The position numbers and the translations under genes were made by a program. A stretch of DNA of 64,000 nucleotides from Chitinophaga rhizophila. Its GTDB lineage: Bacteria > Bacteroidota > Bacteroidia > Chitinophagales > Chitinophagaceae. Below are positions 36,126 through 45,445 of this stretch, piece after piece (position 1 is the stretch's first letter; each line of letters begins with the position of its first letter). The notes beneath the pieces are model-generated. The model saw only the letters and a program-made list of their open reading frames with translations. It did not search any database and was not told the DNA's origin. The DNA lies in assembly GCF_019492185.1 (NCBI RefSeq), contig NZ_JAICCF010000002.1, positions 682,001 through 746,000 of the forward strand, read 5' to 3'.

Positions 36126-36174
36126 CGACATTCTCTGAACATAACCGTTCCTGATCAGGCAACGGAAATATGGT

Positions 36175-37758
36175 TTACCAACCCGGATTATTAGGCAATA
36201 CGCCGGAGTTAAGTGATACTTCGCGCTGTGGCACCGGCCAGAGATAATCACGGCCAGGCTGGAAACTACGTTGTTCCACCAGTATATTTTTTCCGTAGTC
36301 GTCTTTACGGTTGGCATCAAAGTTATTCAGGATACCATATGCAGGGCCTGCCATTACCTGCTCTGCTATCTTCCACCGGCGGATATCAAACAGGCGGTTG
36401 TCTTCCATTGGAAACTCTACCCTTCTCTCTCTTCTCACGGCCACACGTAATGCTTCCTGTCCGCTGGTATTAGCAGGTGTCAGTGCCGGCATATCCACAC
36501 CGGTACGTTGTCTTACCTGGTTGATAGCATCGTATACCGTCTGGTCAATCTGATTACTTTCTATTTTTGCCTCTGCATAGTTTAGCAGCACTTCTGCGTA
36601 TCGCATCAGGACTACGTCATTGTAAGAGTTGTTGTCCCAGTTACCCTGGATATCGCGGGGAACGTATTTCTTGTAGTAGTATCCGGTAAACGAAGCATTG
36701 CCTTTCCCCAATGCATCCAGACCGTTCAGATTGGTCACATCGATTGTTACCCCGTTTACCTGTACGCCCGGCACTACTATTGTGAGCTTCAGACGAGGAT
36801 CACGGTTTTCAAAAGGGCGAGCAGGATCATATAATGCAGACGCTCCGATTGTCTTTCCATCCGTACATTCATAGGCATCTACCAGCGACTGCAACGGCGT
36901 GATCTCTGACCATCCACCCAAAGACGGACCGCCTACCCAGGTAGCCATGGCATTAGGCAAAGTGTTCTTCACATAACGGGCAGACAAGATAATTTCCTTA
37001 CTGTTTTTGTTAGTTCCGTCAAACAAGCTCAGATAGCTGGGGTCAATGATGTACGAGCCCAGGCTCATGGCCGCCTGTGCAGCTTCAGCTGCTTCAGGAT
37101 ATTTACCTTCATACAGCAACACGCGGGACTTGAGTGCCAGGGCTGCACCGCGGGTAGCGCGGCCTTCATCTGCCGCATCATAGGATACAGGAAGAGAGGC
37201 GCTGATCTCATCAAGTTCTTTTACAATAAACTCAGCTACTTCTGCACGGGATGTACGCTTCACATTAAATTCGCTGGTAGGGGGAATAGTAGTTCTCAGT
37301 ACTACATCTCCATACAGCCCTATCAGCTGCTGATAAGCGTAGGCCCTGATAAAACGGGCTTCCCCTTTTAGCCTGTTCAGCAGTTCTTCGGATAATGCTT
37401 TGTCTCTGTCAATGTTTTCCAGCACATCATTACAGGAAGCGATCATCTTATAGAAATTGCTCCAGAAGTTATCGAACATGCCGGTGCTGATAGAGGCACT
37501 ACCATTGCCTACATAGATAGCGTCACTGGGCCAGTTACTCCATGCATAACTATCATCAGTTACACAGGTCAGGAACATGCGGTTATCTACATCCCCTAAG
37601 CGGCGGTAACAGTTATTTACAGCGTTGATTGCATCGGCTTCAGTCTGCCAGAAGGTTTCGCGGCTTACTGCATCCTGCGGCTGTTCGTCCAGTGCTTTCT
37701 TACAGGCTGTCACAGTCGCCAGACCTGCCAGTGCTATTATTATTGATAATTTCTTCAT
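36175..37758 (-). CDS. SusD/RagB nutrient-binding outer-membrane lipoprotein
   Basis: A 527-aa lipoprotein (GLATVTAC, Cys 19). It has the SusD_RagB pattern: N-terminal ALDEQPQDAVSRETFW, TPR-like helices around RLKGEARFIRAYAYQQLIGL, and the C-terminal domain with RYAEVLLNYAEAKIES, AVRRERRVEFPMEDNRLFDI and a terminal YLWPVPQREVSLN...NPGW. It captures a ligand on the cell surface and passes it to SusC, coded just upstream (11 bp gap). The ligand is not evident: no glycoside hydrolase or peptidase is in the operon. Confidence 0.96.
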   Translation of the reverse strand: MKKLSIIIALAGLATVTACKKALDEQPQDAVSRETFWQTEADAINAVNNCYRRLGDVDNRMFLTCVTDDSYAWSNWPSDAIYVGNGSASISTGMFDNFWSNFYKMIASCNDVLENIDRDKALSEELLNRLKGEARFIRAYAYQQLIGLYGDVVLRTTIPPTSEFNVKRTSRAEVAEFIVKELDEISASLPVSYDAADEGRATRGAALALKSRVLLYEGKYPEAAEAAQAAMSLGSYIIDPSYLSLFDGTNKNSKEIILSARYVKNTLPNAMATWVGGPSLGGWSEITPLQSLVDAYECTDGKTIGASALYDPARPFENRDPRLKLTIVVPGVQVNGVTIDVTNLNGLDALGKGNASFTGYYYKKYVPRDIQGNWDNNSYNDVVLMRYAEVLLNYAEAKIESNQIDQTVYDAINQVRQRTGVDMPALTPANTSGQEALRVAVRRERRVEFPMEDNRLFDIRRWKIAEQVMAGPAYGILNNFDANRKDDYGKNILVEQRSFQPGRDYLWPVPQREVSLNSGVLPNNPGW

Positions 37759-37769
37759 GACTACGTTGT

Positions 37770-40700
37770 TTAGAATTGCACATTTAATCCGAAAGTGAAG
37801 GTCTTCACCTGCGGGTAATACCTGCTGTCATTAGGAGATTCCGGGTCTATATCGTTTGCCAGCGGAGAGAACGTCAGCAGGTTCTGTCCACTCACATAGA
37901 GGCGGCATCTGTCGAAACCAGCGCGCTTCATGATACCTGATGGCAATGTATATCCCAGCTGTAAGCTTTTAAGACGCAGATATGCGCCGCTTTTCACCCA
38001 GTAGGAAGAAGACTGGTAGTTCTGTAAAGTGCTCACCAGCCTTGGGAAGTCTGCACTGGTATTGTCAGGCGTCCAGCTGTTCAGGTGTTGTTCTCTGAAG
38101 TTACCGTCAGTATTGGTAGGCGCTCTTTCTATGGGCAGCGTGTGAATATCTACTTTAGCAACTCCCTGGAAGAAAGCAGTGAAGTCAAAGTTTTTGAAAT
38201 CTGCTCCCAGGTTGATACCATACGTAAATCTTGGGATCGGGCTACCGAGATATACCATGTCGCCGCCTTTGTCAACAGCGCCTTCTTTTACTTCCTTATC
38301 ATTGTTCTGATCTTTGTATATCAGGTCGCCAGGCCCTGTAGTAGGGAATGGTTGTGTAGGATGAGCAGCTACCTGCGCAGCGTCCTGGAAGATGCCTTCT
38401 ACTTCATATCCATAGAAGCTACCAATGGGTTTACCGGTTACCAGACCTGTATAGATGTAGTTATTATCTCTGGTGATTGCATCGGTATTTTTGATATCGA
38501 TAACCGTATTGTGTACATCAGAGAGATTACCGCCTATGTTATAATTCAGTTCTCCGATCTTACCACGGTAGTTCACTGCAAACTCCCATCCCTTATTCCT
38601 TACCTTACCTGCATTCTGTGCAGACGGATCAAGGCCTACAGAAGGAGAAATTGGCAGGAACAGAAGGATATCGTTTGTGTTTTTAACGTAGTAGTCGAAT
38701 GTGAAGTCCAGGTTCTTGAACAGCGTACCATCAATACCAATATCTGTCATGACAGTAGTTTCCCAGGTCAGGCCGGAATTGGGGTAGATAGTGATACCAG
38801 CAGCAGGACGCAGTACGCCGCCGAATGGATAACTGTTATAGTAGTATTGTGACTGATAAGGGTAGTTAGTCGTCTGCCTGTCTCTGTTCAGGATAACGTC
38901 ATTACCCAGTTTACCCCAGGAGCCACGCAGTTTCAGGTTATTGATTACGGAAACGCTCTTCATAAACTCTTCTCCTGATATACGCCATCCGGCGGAGAAT
39001 GATGGAAACAGGCCCCATTTCTGTCCTTCAGAGAAGCGGGAGGAACCATCGCGACGCAGGTTGGCTTCAAAGAGGTATTTATCATCAAATGAGTAGTTCA
39101 ATCTGCCGAAGAACGATACCAGGGAATAAGCGACAGCATTACCTTCTGCGATCTGTCCATTCTGCTCGCCTGCATCAATCTGTCCCAGGTTACCTGGCAG
39201 GTTCACCCTGTAACCGCTCAGGTCATCTGTAGTTTCAGTGAGGCGGGAAGCGCCACCAAGTATAGTAAAGTTATGCCTGCCGAAGTTATTGGAGTACTCT
39301 GCTAATCCCTGGTAGTTCCTGAACCAGTAACCCTGGTACAGTTTCTTTACAGAGTTTTGTCCGAGTAACAATGGGTCTTCGTTAGTACCAGGATCTTTGA
39401 AATAGGTCAGTGTTTTCTCACGTACGCTGTTGTAATCAGAGCGGTAGTTAACGGATGTAAGACCTGTCAGTTTCAAGCCTTTGGCAAGATTGTAAGTTGC
39501 TTTGAAGTTACCGGTAAACAGGTTGCTTTTATATTGGTACAGACCACCTTCTTCCTGTAAGCGGATAGGGTTCTGTCCACCTCTGATCACGGGCCAGGTA
39601 CCATCCGCATACCTGATAGGATATAGTGGGTTGATGATAGCGCCTTGTCCGAACTGATACCAGGCCGACCCTGAAGCGCCCTGTGGCTCTTGTCTGTTGC
39701 CCAAGCGCGCAGCGATATCTGCACTAAAGGTGAGTTTCTTTGTCACATTGATATCTGTATTCAGACGAACAGTAAGACGATTGAAATCCATATTAGAGAT
39801 CAGACCAGCCTGATCGAAGTAATTGGCAGAGAAGCGATATTTCACATCTTCTGTACCACCGCTTACACCGAGGCTATGCTCCTGCTGGAAACCGCTACCT
39901 GTAAGGATATCGTCCAGCCAGTAATTATCCGGATGTGTGAAGTTATTACGGTTTGGATCGTCATATGCAGCAATCTGGGCATCAGAATAAGAAGCAGTAC
40001 CGCCGGAGTTGGTAGCAGTCAGGTTAGCAAGGTTCATAAAGTCCTTGGCACCTACATATTTTGCCAGCCTTGCAGGGCGCTGCCAGGCGAAGTAGTTGGA
40101 ATAGGATACTTTGGCTTTACCCGAAGCGCCTCTTTTAGTCGTGATGAGTATTACACCATTGGCAGCTCTTACCCCATAGATAGCGGAAGAAGCAGCATCT
40201 TTCAGCACAGACATGGATGCGATATCATTTGCATCAATATCGTTCATATTCATCTGTACACCGTCTACAAGTACTAGCGGATCAGTGCTGTTCATCGTAC
40301 CGATACCACGGATGCGAACCGTACCCTGGTCAACACCCGGCTGACCACTGGTAGTAGTTACAGTTACACCAGAGGCAACACCCTGTAATGCAGCAGACAC
40401 CTGCCCCACAGGTTTCCAGTTAAGATCTGCGCCGTCAACAGCAGCAATAGCGCCGGTAACGTTTACTTTTTTCTGTGTACCATAGGCTACCACCACTACT
40501 TCATTCATAGCAGTAACGTCAGGCATCAGTTTAATAGAAAAAGAGGTACGGCTACCTACTTTTACCTCCTGTTTGGAATAGCCAATGAAGGAAAACTCCA
40601 GCGTGGCATTTTCGTCAGGCACTTGTAAAGACCAGGAGCCATCGGGGCCGGTAGAAGTACCGTTTGTAGTCCCTTTTACCAGGACGGTTACACCAGGGAT

Positions 40701-41165
40701 AGGCTGACCTTTATCATCAGTTACAGTCCCTTTAACAGGGATAGCAACAGGAGCAGCAACAGTTATGCTGCTGGCTGACGATGACGGAGCCGGTATTTGA
40801 GCCGCAGGAGCAGCAGCATCTGCCGGTTCATCATCCTGGGAGAAGACGATATAGAAGCCGTCTCCCATCTTCTTATACCGTAATTTATTTGGAGTGGTAA
40901 TACTTTTCAGTTCTTCTTCCAGCGAAGTTCCTTTAGCGCTTTCAATATGTGACAACTGCAATTTTGCGAGATTGCTTTTGTACATGAAGTGTACATTATA
41001 TTTTACTTCAAGCCCATCCAGCACATTTTTCAATGACTTCGTCTGAATTTTTTCCAAAGGGCGTACGGGTTGTCCCAGCGATGCCAGGTCCTGCCCTTCT
41101 GCCGGCATATGGCAATAGCATGCCATGCCCACAGCCGCCATAAAGGCACTAATGAACTTGTTCAT
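37770..41165 (-). CDS. SusC/RagA TonB-linked receptor with STN signalling domain
   Basis: A 1131-aa receptor. After the signal peptide comes an STN (secretin/TonB N-terminal) domain at about 35-110 (LEKIQTKSLKNVLDGLEVKY), which passes ligand occupancy to FecR. A Pro/Ala/Ser linker follows, then a carboxypeptidase-like domain (VKGTVTDDKGQPIPGVTVLV) and the plug (VVVVAYGTQKKVNVTGAIAA, PLVLVDGVQMNMNDIDANDI). The rest is the 22-stranded barrel ending TFGLNVQF. Ligand enters with SusD help and is driven by TonB-ExbBD. The STN domain and the FecR/sigma genes upstream show autoregulation by ligand. Confidence 0.97.
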   Translation of the reverse strand: MNKFISAFMAAVGMACYCHMPAEGQDLASLGQPVRPLEKIQTKSLKNVLDGLEVKYNVHFMYKSNLAKLQLSHIESAKGTSLEEELKSITTPNKLRYKKMGDGFYIVFSQDDEPADAAAPAAQIPAPSSSASSITVAAPVAIPVKGTVTDDKGQPIPGVTVLVKGTTNGTSTGPDGSWSLQVPDENATLEFSFIGYSKQEVKVGSRTSFSIKLMPDVTAMNEVVVVAYGTQKKVNVTGAIAAVDGADLNWKPVGQVSAALQGVASGVTVTTTSGQPGVDQGTVRIRGIGTMNSTDPLVLVDGVQMNMNDIDANDIASMSVLKDAASSAIYGVRAANGVILITTKRGASGKAKVSYSNYFAWQRPARLAKYVGAKDFMNLANLTATNSGGTASYSDAQIAAYDDPNRNNFTHPDNYWLDDILTGSGFQQEHSLGVSGGTEDVKYRFSANYFDQAGLISNMDFNRLTVRLNTDINVTKKLTFSADIAARLGNRQEPQGASGSAWYQFGQGAIINPLYPIRYADGTWPVIRGGQNPIRLQEEGGLYQYKSNLFTGNFKATYNLAKGLKLTGLTSVNYRSDYNSVREKTLTYFKDPGTNEDPLLLGQNSVKKLYQGYWFRNYQGLAEYSNNFGRHNFTILGGASRLTETTDDLSGYRVNLPGNLGQIDAGEQNGQIAEGNAVAYSLVSFFGRLNYSFDDKYLFEANLRRDGSSRFSEGQKWGLFPSFSAGWRISGEEFMKSVSVINNLKLRGSWGKLGNDVILNRDRQTTNYPYQSQYYYNSYPFGGVLRPAAGITIYPNSGLTWETTVMTDIGIDGTLFKNLDFTFDYYVKNTNDILLFLPISPSVGLDPSAQNAGKVRNKGWEFAVNYRGKIGELNYNIGGNLSDVHNTVIDIKNTDAITRDNNYIYTGLVTGKPIGSFYGYEVEGIFQDAAQVAAHPTQPFPTTGPGDLIYKDQNNDKEVKEGAVDKGGDMVYLGSPIPRFTYGINLGADFKNFDFTAFFQGVAKVDIHTLPIERAPTNTDGNFREQHLNSWTPDNTSADFPRLVSTLQNYQSSSYWVKSGAYLRLKSLQLGYTLPSGIMKRAGFDRCRLYVSGQNLLTFSPLANDIDPESPNDSRYYPQVKTFTFGLNVQF

Positions 41166-41254
41166 GAGATGTTAAGTTTGATGATTTACCCCTGCGTTGG
41201 CCACTGCTTGCTGTTGTACACCAGCTGGCAGCGTTAACTGCATTGTTTTACTAT

Positions 41255-42238
41255 TTAGTTTTGTTTCTCAATAATTACACTGTTTCCGACATGGTTCACT
41301 TTCAGGTGAAATAATTGTGAAAGCCCGCTCAGCAACATGTCAATCTGCTGGCCCGGTATAGTACCTGTAAATTCCTGATGTAACAGGGAGGTATCTTTGA
41401 TTTCTACCTTTACGCCGTAGGTGTCTTCTAACAATTGTGCCAATTCAGCGAAGCTGACATTCTCAAACTGGAGATTGTTAGTTTTCCAGGAAGAGTATTG
41501 CTGCGGATTAGCATGTTTCTTCACCTTGATGCGTACCTGTTCCTTGTATTCAACAAGATCTCCGGGTTGCATAATGACCGTTTCTTCTGGTGTCTTACTG
41601 CTATGCAGTCGTACCTTTCCGCTGTTAAGCACTACTTGCATGCGGCCATGACGATCAACCAGGTTAAAGCTGGTACCCAGCACTTCCACATTCATATCAC
41701 TGGCAGTATGCACCAGGAAAGAACGGGGAACAGCTGAAGGTTTGATGGAAAAAAATGCCTCTCCTTCTACCCAGACTTCGCGCTGACTGTCGCCATCCCA
41801 GGTACCCGCATAGCGCAGGGTACTGTTGCCATTCAGTGTTACCACCGACTGATCGGGCAATACGACAGTGCGTACTTCTCCATAGGCTGTGTGGAAAATT
41901 GTGCTGCGCTGACGACCGGTAAACATCCATCCGCCATAAGCGAGCAGGATAGCTCCCGATATCATCGCAGCCACTTTGAGACCTGTAAACCGGCGGTTCC
42001 GGCGATGTTGTAACTGTTCCTGACCAGTGGTATCCAGTATACGCTGGTAAAGGTCTGCCGCTTGTGATGATGGCATAAGTGATGCTGGTTCTTCACTTTC
42101 CAGTTCCCGCATGATAGCAGCATCCAGGTATTCCCGTCCTTCGGGTGTGGAAAACCATTCGAGTACTCTTTCGTATTCTTCAGGAGTACATTGGTTATGC
42201 TCATATTTATGTAGCAGACTTGGGTCTAAAAACTCCAT
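41255..42238 (-). CDS. FecR-type anti-sigma factor
   Basis: A 327-aa inner-membrane regulator. Residues 1-90 are the cytoplasmic sigma-binding part, rich in acidic helices (EYERVLEWFSTPEGREYLDA). One transmembrane helix follows (VAAMISGAILLAYGGWMF). The periplasm holds a FecR domain (VRTVVLPDQSVVTLNGNSTL, REVWVEGEAFFSIKPS, VLGTSFNLV) and a C-terminal DUF4974 domain (LQFENVSFAELAQLLEDTYG) that contacts the STN domain of the SusC receptor. It lies between its sigma factor and the receptor, the canonical order. Confidence 0.96.
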   Translation of the reverse strand: MEFLDPSLLHKYEHNQCTPEEYERVLEWFSTPEGREYLDAAIMRELESEEPASLMPSSQAADLYQRILDTTGQEQLQHRRNRRFTGLKVAAMISGAILLAYGGWMFTGRQRSTIFHTAYGEVRTVVLPDQSVVTLNGNSTLRYAGTWDGDSQREVWVEGEAFFSIKPSAVPRSFLVHTASDMNVEVLGTSFNLVDRHGRMQVVLNSGKVRLHSSKTPEETVIMQPGDLVEYKEQVRIKVKKHANPQQYSSWKTNNLQFENVSFAELAQLLEDTYGVKVEIKDTSLLHQEFTGTIPGQQIDMLLSGLSQLFHLKVNHVGNSVIIEKQN

Positions 42239-42337
42239 AATGTGGATGACAGTTATAAAATCAACAACTGATATGTGACGTTCTGTATATACTACACCTG
42301 GGAAAAGGGAAAGTATTATACCAATAGAAAAAAAAGT

Positions 42338-42937
42338 TTAAAAAAGAATTACCTGCAGGAAAATGGCCAGTGTGAAGAAGGTGCTCATCATAATCTTGAG
42401 TGCATGACGGAGGGTCTTACTAGCCTGTGCATATTGGAATTTAACAGTGTTAATGGACAAGCCTAGTTTCTCGGCTACTTCTTCGTTGGTGAGTCCCTCG
42501 TAAGAGCGCAGCCTGAATATTCTTTTCTTTTGTGCAGAAAGGTTATTCACAGCACGCTCTACGACTTTTTTGTAATCATTAAGGATCACAGTCGCCTCCG
42601 CGTCTCTGTGTTCAGCGGATGTATTGTATACTAGTTCATATTGTTTGGAGAGACTGCGTTTCTGGTCGCGGATGAGGTTAAGCACATGAAACTTCAGGCA
42701 TCTGAAGAGATAATTGCGAACGCCTTGTACAGGGTCAAGTTCTTCCCGGTGTACCCAGACCTTTACAAAGGCTTCATGTACGGCGTCTTCAGCAACCGAA
42801 TCGCTTTTCAGGTACTTATAGGCTGTGCTGTATAACAGCTGATGATAGGCAGCGTATAATTCTTCAAAAGCGTTATGATCACTTGTTCGCAGGCGTGCAG
42901 CCAGCCGTTGGTCGTTATTGGCAAAATGCGTTAACAC
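42338..42937 (-). CDS. ECF sigma factor of the SusCD operon
   Basis: A 199-aa RNA polymerase sigma-70 family factor. Region 2 contains NAFEELYAAYHQLLYSTAYK and DAVHEAFVKVWVHREEL; region 4 contains NLSAQKKRIFRLRSYEGLTN with the HTH EEVAEKLGLSINTVKFQYAQ. The start is probably GTG at 42937. It is followed by FecR, SusC and SusD in one direction, which fixes its role as the positive regulator of that uptake operon. The C-terminal hydrophobic stretch (IMMSTFFTLAIFLQVILF) is unusual and could tether the factor to the membrane. Confidence 0.95.
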   Translation of the reverse strand: MLTHFANNDQRLAARLRTSDHNAFEELYAAYHQLLYSTAYKYLKSDSVAEDAVHEAFVKVWVHREELDPVQGVRNYLFRCLKFHVLNLIRDQKRSLSKQYELVYNTSAEHRDAEATVILNDYKKVVERAVNNLSAQKKRIFRLRSYEGLTNEEVAEKLGLSINTVKFQYAQASKTLRHALKIMMSTFFTLAIFLQVILF

Positions 42938-43209
42938 TCGTCTATCCCCTCGTTCTTTATATAGCTGTTTTTAGTCTTCGGAAACGTGTTGACCGAAATT
43001 AGGATAAGTGCCTGTCGAAAATAAATGGTAAATTATCGAATTAAGGTACTTTTTTACCATATGTTACTTTTGTTGGGCATATTTCCGGAGATATGGCTAG
43101 GCATACCTCCATCTGCTTCCTCAGATAAGGAACTGATTCTCATTACAAACTGTGTGGCCGGTCAAGCGGTGTTTTTTAGTTAAATTCGCAGTCTGAATTT
43201 TTAGCGCCA

Positions 43210-45195
43210 TTGATTTCACAAAATACCATACAGCAGATACTCAGCCGGATTGACATCGTGGAGATAGTGGGCAATTTCGTGAAATTGAAAAAGCGGGGCG
43301 CCAATTACCTTGGCCTCTGTCCTTTCCATAATGAAAAGACGCCTTCCTTCACTGTTACTCCCAGCAAGGAGATATTCAAGTGTTTCGGATGTGGCCAGAG
43401 TGGCAACGCCATTAAGTTCCTGATGGAACATGAAAAGTATTCCTATGTCGAAGCCCTTCGGTGGCTGGCACAGAAGTACGACGTACCTGTTGAGGAGACA
43501 GAGGTAAGTCCGGAGATCAGGCAGCAACAGCTGATGGCGGACAGCCTTTATATCATCAACAACTTTGCCCGCGAATACTTTTCCAATACGTTATTTAATA
43601 CGGAAGAAGGCCAGAATGTCGGTCTCAGCTACTTTGAAGAGCGTGGTTTCACCCAGGAAACCATTCGTAAATTCCAGCTGGGGTACAGCCTCAATACCTG
43701 GGATGCCTTCACAAAAACAGCGTTAGCCAAGGGCTATAACCTGGACTACCTGCAAAAAACTGGTCTTGTTACTATCAGGAATGAACAGCCTGGTGATAAC
43801 TACCGGGGCCGGGTCATCTTCCCTATCCATAACCAGAGCGGGAAAGTACTGGGGTTTGGCGCACGTATACTTGTCAAGAATGATCGCGCACCTAAGTATG
43901 TCAACTCTCCTGAAAACGAGATTTACGTTAAAAACCGGGTGCTGTACGGTACTTACTTTGCCCGGCATGCAATTGACAAGCTAAATGAATGTCTGCTGGT
44001 AGAAGGTTATACAGACGTTATCTCCCTCCATCAGGCGGGAATTGAAAACGTAGTAGCCTCTAGTGGCACCTCGCTGACGCAACACCAGCTCAGGCTGATT
44101 AAAAAATATACGAATAACCTGACTATCCTCTTTGACGGTGACAATGCCGGTGTAAAGGCAGCACTGAGAGGATTGGACATGGCGATTGAGGAAGGTCTGA
44201 ACGTAAAGCTGGTTTTAATCCCCGATAAGGAAGACCCAGACAGCTACGTACAAAAGATAGGCGCTGATGCCTTTCGGGAGTTTATAGCGGCTAATAAGCA
44301 GGATTTCATACTCTTCAAGCTGCAGATATCTATGCAGGATGCTGGTAGTGATACCAGCCGCAAATCACAGCTTGTTAATGAGATTGCCGAAACCATATCA
44401 AAGATTGATAAAACAGAAGACTTCACCCGGCAACAGGATTACATCCGCCAGTGCAGTCAACTGCTGAAGATTGATGAAGGGGGCCTTATAAATCTTGTTA
44501 ATAAATTCATCCGCGAAAGATTCCAGAAAAAGGAACAACAGTTCGCCCGCGACAATAATAACAACGCAGCCGCACCTGCAGGAGACGACGATCTGTCTCC
44601 CGAAGCTATTGCCGCACTGGAAGCCATGGAAAATGGTGGAGAGCCGGCAGTGAATTTCTTCAATCCTGACGAAAAGCAGGAACGCGAACTAGTCAAGATA
44701 CTGCTGCGCTTTGGTGATAAACCTTTTAATGAAGAAGACCAGAGTACCGTAGCCGACTACATCTTCCACCTGCCCTACGACTTTGAATCCCTGGCAGATA
44801 ATGAACTGGTGAAAAGAGTATTGCGGGAATACAAGCTGATGTACGACCAGGATAACCTGCCAGATAAGAAGTGGTTCCTCTATCATAATGACCAGGACAT
44901 TGCAACACTGGTAGTGGGTATTATGGAGGATAAAGAAGCTGAGCTTAGCACCGCCTGGAAGGATAAATTTGAAATTGATACTGTATATGGCGATGGCGCT
45001 TATCTGAAAGATACCATCTCTACCACCAACTACCTTATTCTAAGAAAAATCAGGAAAATGATCATGGAAAATCAGCAGGAACTGGAGAAGTGCACCGTGT
45101 TTGAAGACCAGATCAAATGCATTGAAATGCATAAACACCTGAAAGTATTAGAGAATGAGCTGACGCAGGGATTAGGCACAGTGATATTCAGATAA
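43210..45195 (+). CDS. dnaG: DNA primase
   Basis: A 661-aa primase that lays RNA primers for replication. The N-terminal CHC2 zinc finger is CPFHNEKTPSFTVTPSKE with CFGCG. The Toprim catalytic core has LLVEGYTDVISLHQAG and LTILFDGDNAGVKAALRGLD (acidic metal triad). The C-terminal helicase-interaction part follows and is divergent. The start is a TTG at 43210; no ATG or GTG is closer to the conserved start SQNTIQQILSRIDIVEIVG. A TACTTTTG box (43065-43072) may be its promoter. It ends before a strong hairpin. Confidence 0.96.
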   Translation: MISQNTIQQILSRIDIVEIVGNFVKLKKRGANYLGLCPFHNEKTPSFTVTPSKEIFKCFGCGQSGNAIKFLMEHEKYSYVEALRWLAQKYDVPVEETEVSPEIRQQQLMADSLYIINNFAREYFSNTLFNTEEGQNVGLSYFEERGFTQETIRKFQLGYSLNTWDAFTKTALAKGYNLDYLQKTGLVTIRNEQPGDNYRGRVIFPIHNQSGKVLGFGARILVKNDRAPKYVNSPENEIYVKNRVLYGTYFARHAIDKLNECLLVEGYTDVISLHQAGIENVVASSGTSLTQHQLRLIKKYTNNLTILFDGDNAGVKAALRGLDMAIEEGLNVKLVLIPDKEDPDSYVQKIGADAFREFIAANKQDFILFKLQISMQDAGSDTSRKSQLVNEIAETISKIDKTEDFTRQQDYIRQCSQLLKIDEGGLINLVNKFIRERFQKKEQQFARDNNNNAAAPAGDDDLSPEAIAALEAMENGGEPAVNFFNPDEKQERELVKILLRFGDKPFNEEDQSTVADYIFHLPYDFESLADNELVKRVLREYKLMYDQDNLPDKKWFLYHNDQDIATLVVGIMEDKEAELSTAWKDKFEIDTVYGDGAYLKDTISTTNYLILRKIRKMIMENQQELEKCTVFEDQIKCIEMHKHLKVLENELTQGLGTVIFR

Positions 45196-45390
45196 TAAGT
45201 ACCTTCTACTTACTACTGGTATGCAGCTTGGACCAACCGGAAGAAAAGACTGCAAATAGACCGGCAGATGGATGAGCAGTGCAGATAAATACTATAGATG
45301 GATCAGTAAGCGCAACACGTTCCACAAAAATGGAATAAGTGATCAATGCAGGTCGAATGAAATAACCGTATATAACCGCCTCAATTTATA

Positions 45391-45437
45391 ACGTAATAGG
45401 GCCTGACTGTATATAACAGTCAGGCCCTATTACGTTG
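45391..45437. terminator. Bidirectional terminator between dnaG and the T9SS cargo gene
   Basis: Perfect 21-bp stem (45391-45411 with 45417-45437) and ATATA loop, between convergent genes. Together with the unassigned dnaG 3' flank it fills the gap 45196-45445. Confidence 0.85.
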
Positions 45438-45445
45438 AATAAGCT

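Noticed and set aside
38085..38852. 255-codon plus-strand frame inside the SusC gene
   Set aside because: It lies fully antisense to the well-supported SusC barrel and shows no family motif; long antisense frames are expected in such genes.
39690..40277. 195-codon plus-strand frame, also antisense to SusC
   Set aside because: Same reason; it runs across conserved plug and barrel codons on the other strand.
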